Of a DNA stretch of 8,228 bases, positions 5,565-8,228 are shown piece after piece. Within the stretch, counting starts at the first letter, position 1. The number at the start of each line of letters is the position of its first letter. The notes beneath the pieces are model-generated. The model searched no databases and was not told where the DNA came from. It saw nothing but the letters and a program-made list of their open reading frames with translations. This DNA comes from Thiotrichales bacterium (GTDB taxonomy: Bacteria > Pseudomonadota > Gammaproteobacteria > J044). The stretch covers positions 1 to 8,228 of the forward strand of contig JANTGN010000109.1 in assembly GCA_024762895.1 (NCBI GenBank). The letters are read 5' to 3'. A program made the translations under genes and the position numbers.

Positions 5565-6623
5565 TTATTGCTCGTCGTCCAGGTCCTGCTTCTGCCTGTC
5601 TTCCCTTAGGCGTTCCCGGTATTTCCCCCTGGCCAGCGCCTGCATATCCTCGACCACATCGCTCTCATCCACTATCTCACGACCCAACAGGGTCTCTATG
5701 GCATCTTCCAGTGTCACGATACCGGCCGTCTGACCGAACTCATCCTCAACCAGGAATAAATGTGCATGCTGATTAATGAAAAGATCCAGCAATTGCTGCA
5801 CCGGTAGCTTCTCCGAGACCCGGAAGATCGGCTTGGCATATTGACTGATTGGATCATCTCCATGACCGGCACGCTCGGCTTCAAATAGATCACGTTTAAT
5901 AACCTTACCCTGAATATCATCAAAACCCTCGCCATAAATGGGCATACGGGTAAACTGCTTGGTTTTCGGATGATCCAGTGCCTCACTGACCGTCATGTTC
6001 TGATCCAGCATATGCACCACACTGCGCGGGGTCAGCACCTGCTCGGTACGGATCTCGCGCAGGCCCAGGACATTGGACAGATACTCATTCTCCTGAGAAA
6101 AAAGGGTACCGTCTTTATGTCCTAATGAGGCCAGGGCAATAATCTCTTCACGGGTTATCTCATTTTCTTTATTGCCGCTGAACAACCTGGTTAAACGCGT
6201 TGAGAGCCAGACCAGAGGGTAAACCAGCCGTACCAGCCAGGAGATTATGAAGACCGCGGGCACTGCCAGCTTTTTCCAGAAGGTCGCGCCCAGCGTCTTA
6301 GGAATGATCTCAGAGAAATATAGGATTGCCAGGGTAAGCAAAACCGCGATCAGCGTCTCCCACTTTTCTCCAAAGACACGTACCGCCTGGGAGCCCACGC
6401 CGGCCGCACCCATGGTATGTGCAAAGGTGTTCAGTATCAGGATACTGGAAAGCGATTCATCTAACCGGCCTTTTACCTTCGCCAGCATCCCCCCTGTACG
6501 TGGACTGCTTGTACTAACCTGCTCAACATAACTCGGGGTAATGGATAACAATACCGCTTCAAGAACAGAACATAAAAAAGAAACGCCAATAGCGATGGAT
6601 AAATAAACAAAAAGCAGGGTCAT
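5565..6623 (-). CDS. CNNM-domain (DUF21) membrane protein with paired CBS domains, CorC/HlyC-type
   Basis: The 352-residue product is a member of the CNNM/CorC family of probable magnesium or other divalent cation transporters of the inner membrane. The N-terminal DUF21 domain (about 1-150) has hydrophobic segments at about 3-28, 57-80, 88-108 and 118-145, and carries the family motifs NTFAHTMGAAGVGSQ (65-79) and SEIIPKT (104-110). Two CBS domains follow, at about 195-250 and 262-318 (TPRSVVHMLDQNMTV; FLVEDEFGQTAGIVTLEDAIETLLG), which in relatives bind nucleotide. The protein ends in a charged tail rich in Arg, Asp and Gln. The usual C-terminal CorC_HlyC domain (about 80 residues) is absent. 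AGGAAGAG lies about 9 bases before the ATG. It is transcribed in the same direction as the tube/adaptor pair 103 bases upstream but seems functionally unrelated. Confidence 0.93.
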   Translation of the reverse strand: MTLLFVYLSIAIGVSFLCSVLEAVLLSITPSYVEQVSTSSPRTGGMLAKVKGRLDESLSSILILNTFAHTMGAAGVGSQAVRVFGEKWETLIAVLLTLAILYFSEIIPKTLGATFWKKLAVPAVFIISWLVRLVYPLVWLSTRLTRLFSGNKENEITREEIIALASLGHKDGTLFSQENEYLSNVLGLREIRTEQVLTPRSVVHMLDQNMTVSEALDHPKTKQFTRMPIYGEGFDDIQGKVIKRDLFEAERAGHGDDPISQYAKPIFRVSEKLPVQQLLDLFINQHAHLFLVEDEFGQTAGIVTLEDAIETLLGREIVDESDVVEDMQALARGKYRERLREDRQKQDLDDEQ

Positions 6624-6726
6624 GAGTCACTCTTCCTAAACTGTTCGATTGCACTTCGGTAAGTAGAATTACCTTCGCATATTTAATTCAGATAGAACAG
6701 GGTATCTCAGGAAAACAAAAATAGGA

Positions 6727-7278
6727 TTAGCGAGGAAACCCAGCCAATTCCGACTGGATCTTGCGGTATTGTTGATAGGCGCCTAAGGCCTCCAGCCCCG
6801 CTACATTACCCCGAAGATCAATGGTGGTCAGAACGCGTAAGACTATATCCACGGTGGCATGAATCGGTTGCAAATGATAATTATGCAGTACTTCCCTGAT
6901 CGTCATGCGCTGGATCTTGACGGGAACGACCCTCTCCCCGTAAACCCATGCCAGGAAACGGTCATCATTTGATCCAAACAGCCAGCCAAGCCAGCTTCTA
7001 CGTCGCACCTGGGTCTGATGCTGCAATAGCTCTTCAATCGCTGCCAGTTGTGGGTAGATGCCATGCTCAAATACCTCGGACGCATCCTGTTCCCGAGTCT
7101 CCATGGCGGAGAGGACCAGCTCAAATCGTATCGATTCTGACAGTCTATTGTCTGATTCTGAATAATTCTGAATACGCCTGATCGTTTCAGGATTAAACTG
7201 AAAAACTACCGACTGTATTAAACCGGACCGTTCCCCGGAAACCGTCAGGGCGCCTTTCATTAAATGTGGAGAAGACAT
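6727..7278 (-). CDS. Contractile injection system tube-adaptor-like protein (CIS_tube family), no LysM
   Basis: The 183-residue product resembles the N-terminal domain of Afp7/Pvc7-type proteins (CIS_tube family), which in contractile injection systems cap or adapt the inner tube at the baseplate. Visible traits are an opening strand (MKGALTVSG), the VVFQFNPETIRR motif at 24-35, SIRFELVLSAME at 49-60, GIYPQLAAIEELL at 73-85, and the segment ERVVPVKIQRMTIREVLHNY at 115-134 followed by a strand, ATVDIVLRVLT. Between them is an unusual basic and Trp-rich stretch (VRRRSWLGWLFGSND). Afp7-type proteins normally continue into a LysM peptidoglycan-binding domain; this one stops before it. The gene follows the tube gene after only 5 bases, without an obvious ribosome binding site, so it is probably translated by coupling. 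The family assignment is by motif recognition. Confidence 0.78.
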   Translation of the reverse strand: MSSPHLMKGALTVSGERSGLIQSVVFQFNPETIRRIQNYSESDNRLSESIRFELVLSAMETREQDASEVFEHGIYPQLAAIEELLQHQTQVRRRSWLGWLFGSNDDRFLAWVYGERVVPVKIQRMTIREVLHNYHLQPIHATVDIVLRVLTTIDLRGNVAGLEALGAYQQYRKIQSELAGFPR

Positions 7279-7283
7279 CGCTA

Positions 7284-7796
7284 TTAGATACTGGGTTCGG
7301 TAGGTTCTGTCACTGCCTCATCTCGCTCCCAGCCTTCGTGTACCAGGGTGATAGACTGAATTGCCACTGCCGGTGCGTTCGCATCCAGTTCCGGCACTGC
7401 AGTATAGTCACTCACCCAACAGCGATAAAGTTTATAGCTGATTACGACCTGCCCGGCCTCATTCATCAGCTCCAGGATAATGTCCTTACGAAAATCCTTT
7501 AAGGACACCTCCGAACCCAGGCCTCGACCCAGACCCCAGACCTTGTTTGCCCACTCCTCAAACTCCGGATCATGGGTAATCCCTCGCTCCAGGGTAATGG
7601 GATCAAACCGGGTGAACCCTGGCATTTGTCGCGTCATACCAGGGTCACCACCCTGTCGCCACTCAATGACCTGCGTGTGGCGTGAGAGCCCTGTCGCCTT
7701 GCTAATTCCGGCCACATAGCGACCATCCCATTTCAGGCGAAACTTAAAATTTTTGTAGGGATCAAATCGATGTGTATTTACTGGAAATTCTGCCAT
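7284..7796 (-). CDS. Phage tail-tube / CIS inner-tube protein (T4 gp19 family)
   Basis: The 170-residue product matches the gp19/Pvc1-Pvc5/Afp1-Afp5 family of inner-tube proteins, which stack as hexameric rings inside contractile tails and injection systems. Family landmarks in order: DPYKNFKFRLKWDGRYVAGI at 12-31, SKATGLSRHTQVIEWRQGGD at 32-51, MPGFTRFDPITLERGITHD at 58-76, EFEEWANKVW at 78-87, RKDIILELMNEAGQVVISYK at 103-122, YRCWVSDYTAVPELDANA at 124-141 and IQSITLVHEGWERD at 146-159. The length is slightly above the usual 145-155 because of a Pro/Glu-rich tail (AVTEPTEPSI). GGGAG lies about 8 bases before the ATG. It heads a two-gene unit with the adaptor-like gene. No sheath, baseplate, spike or AAA ATPase gene lies next to it in the window, which is odd for a CIS locus. 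Confidence 0.9.
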   Translation of the reverse strand: MAEFPVNTHRFDPYKNFKFRLKWDGRYVAGISKATGLSRHTQVIEWRQGGDPGMTRQMPGFTRFDPITLERGITHDPEFEEWANKVWGLGRGLGSEVSLKDFRKDIILELMNEAGQVVISYKLYRCWVSDYTAVPELDANAPAVAIQSITLVHEGWERDEAVTEPTEPSI

Positions 7797-7890
7797 GAAG
7801 CGCTCCCTGTTGAGTCGTTCGACTGGTAAGAACAGACAATGACAAACTCTGCTGGTTAAACGGGTCAGATACCGAACAGTTGGAATCCTG

Positions 7891-7909
7891 GGCTCGGTTT
7901 AATTGAGCC
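7891..7909. repeat. Short inverted repeat upstream of the tube gene
   Basis: GGCTC (7891-7895) and GAGCC (7905-7909) are perfect complements around a 9-base AT-rich loop. There is no T-run on either side, so it is not a typical terminator. It lies about 95-115 bases before the tube gene start, between that gene and the end of the phosphotransferase-like gene, and could be a leader hairpin or a binding site. Confidence 0.3.
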
Positions 7910-7936
7910 TATGCGTATCCATTGATCAGGTTTTGC

Positions 7937-7950
7937 GCACTACCCCTGCC
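7937..7950 (-). promoter_or_regulatory. Weak sigma54-like -24/-12 element before the tube gene
   Basis: On the minus strand AGGCAGGGGTAGTGCG has the GG-N10-GC core spacing of sigma54 promoters, with GGCA at -24 and TGC at -12, though several consensus positions differ. It lies about 140 bases upstream of the tube gene ATG. Such a core arises often by chance, so this is only a lead. Confidence 0.15.
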
Positions 7951-8020
7951 TATTTGTTAAGAAGAGTTTAGACGATTATTTTTATTGGGTGCAGAGCAGA
8001 TTAAAATAAACTTACCGCCC

Positions 8021-8228
8021 TCATGCGTTTAGTCGAGCAACGACCTCGTGGGCCAGGCGTTCGCTATAACTATGTATCTTCCAGTGCCCCGGGCTCCATC
8101 CCTTCACAAAACGATGAAAGTCGGTCCAGGCAAGGGGATAAAGCGCGCGCCACTCCTGCTCGAGATCATCGAAATCACACTCGCTACTGCGTGTCTGCAG
8201 CGCAGTCCTGAGCTCGGCAAAATATAGA
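8021..8228 (-). CDS. C-terminal end of a probable phosphotransferase-family protein (partial)
   Basis: An open frame enters from the right edge and ends at TGA (8021-8023), giving the last 68 residues of a longer protein. It reads from LYFAELRTALQTRSSE through DFDDLEQEWRALYPLAWTDF and HRFVKGWSPGHWKIHSYSER to LAHEVVARLNA. The Trp/His-rich ALYPLAWTDFHRF...GWSPGHWK segment looks like the C-terminal helical end of aminoglycoside phosphotransferase/choline kinase-type (APH) enzymes of proteobacteria, but the catalytic motifs (HGD, DxD) would lie outside the window, so the assignment is tentative. Coding is supported by the composition and by its ending shortly before the tube-gene leader. It reads in the same direction as the tube gene, with a gap of 224 bases. 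Confidence 0.6.
   Translation of the reverse strand, partial: LYFAELRTALQTRSSECDFDDLEQEWRALYPLAWTDFHRFVKGWSPGHWKIHSYSERLAHEVVARLNA

Noticed and set aside
8023..8211. Plus-strand frame at the right edge
   Set aside because: It is antisense to the partial phosphotransferase-like reading frame, which runs off the window with convincing protein sequence.

Overview
The window looks like a chromosomal segment of a Gram-negative bacterium, most likely a gammaproteobacterium. It carries a monomeric NADP-isocitrate dehydrogenase, a SohB-type inner-membrane peptidase and a CNNM/CorC-type membrane protein, all with moderate GC and proteobacterial-style codon use. The taxon is an inference from gene content; nothing here fixes a genus.

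Layout: (1) bases 1-1184, minus strand, hold the N-terminal half of the isocitrate dehydrogenase gene (cut by the window edge), with a TATAAT box and a perfect dyad over its -35 region. (2) 1361-2038, plus strand, encode a secreted protein with a duplicated DG(S/T)WEF motif. (3) 2039-2464 contain no convincing gene, apart from a short minus-strand reading frame that overlaps the end of sohB and is interrupted by an in-frame TGA. (4) 2465-4098, minus strand, form a three-gene membrane operon: a small PGPGW/DUF454-like protein, a two-helix membrane protein, then SohB, with a good sigma70-like promoter in front. (5) 4333-5518, plus strand, form a tight operon of a GerW/YtfJ-family protein, a DUF2953 (YtfI-like) protein and an unknown 81-residue protein overlapping by ATGA. 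(6) 5565-6623, minus strand, encode a CNNM-domain protein with paired CBS domains. (7) 6727-7796, minus strand, hold two genes 5 bp apart: a T4 gp19-like tail-tube protein and a protein resembling the contractile injection system (CIS) tube-adaptor family. (8) 8021-8228, minus strand, hold the C-terminal end of a probable phosphotransferase-type protein.

Functionally the window is mostly housekeeping and envelope genes in short operons. The parts that stand out are the CIS tube/adaptor pair, which has no sheath, baseplate, spike or ATPase gene next to it in this window; the pair known from spore formers as ytfJ-ytfI, here in an apparently non-sporulating background with a third coupled gene; and the TGA-interrupted mini-gene behind sohB. 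I found no RNA gene, insertion sequence, CRISPR array or strong intrinsic terminator.
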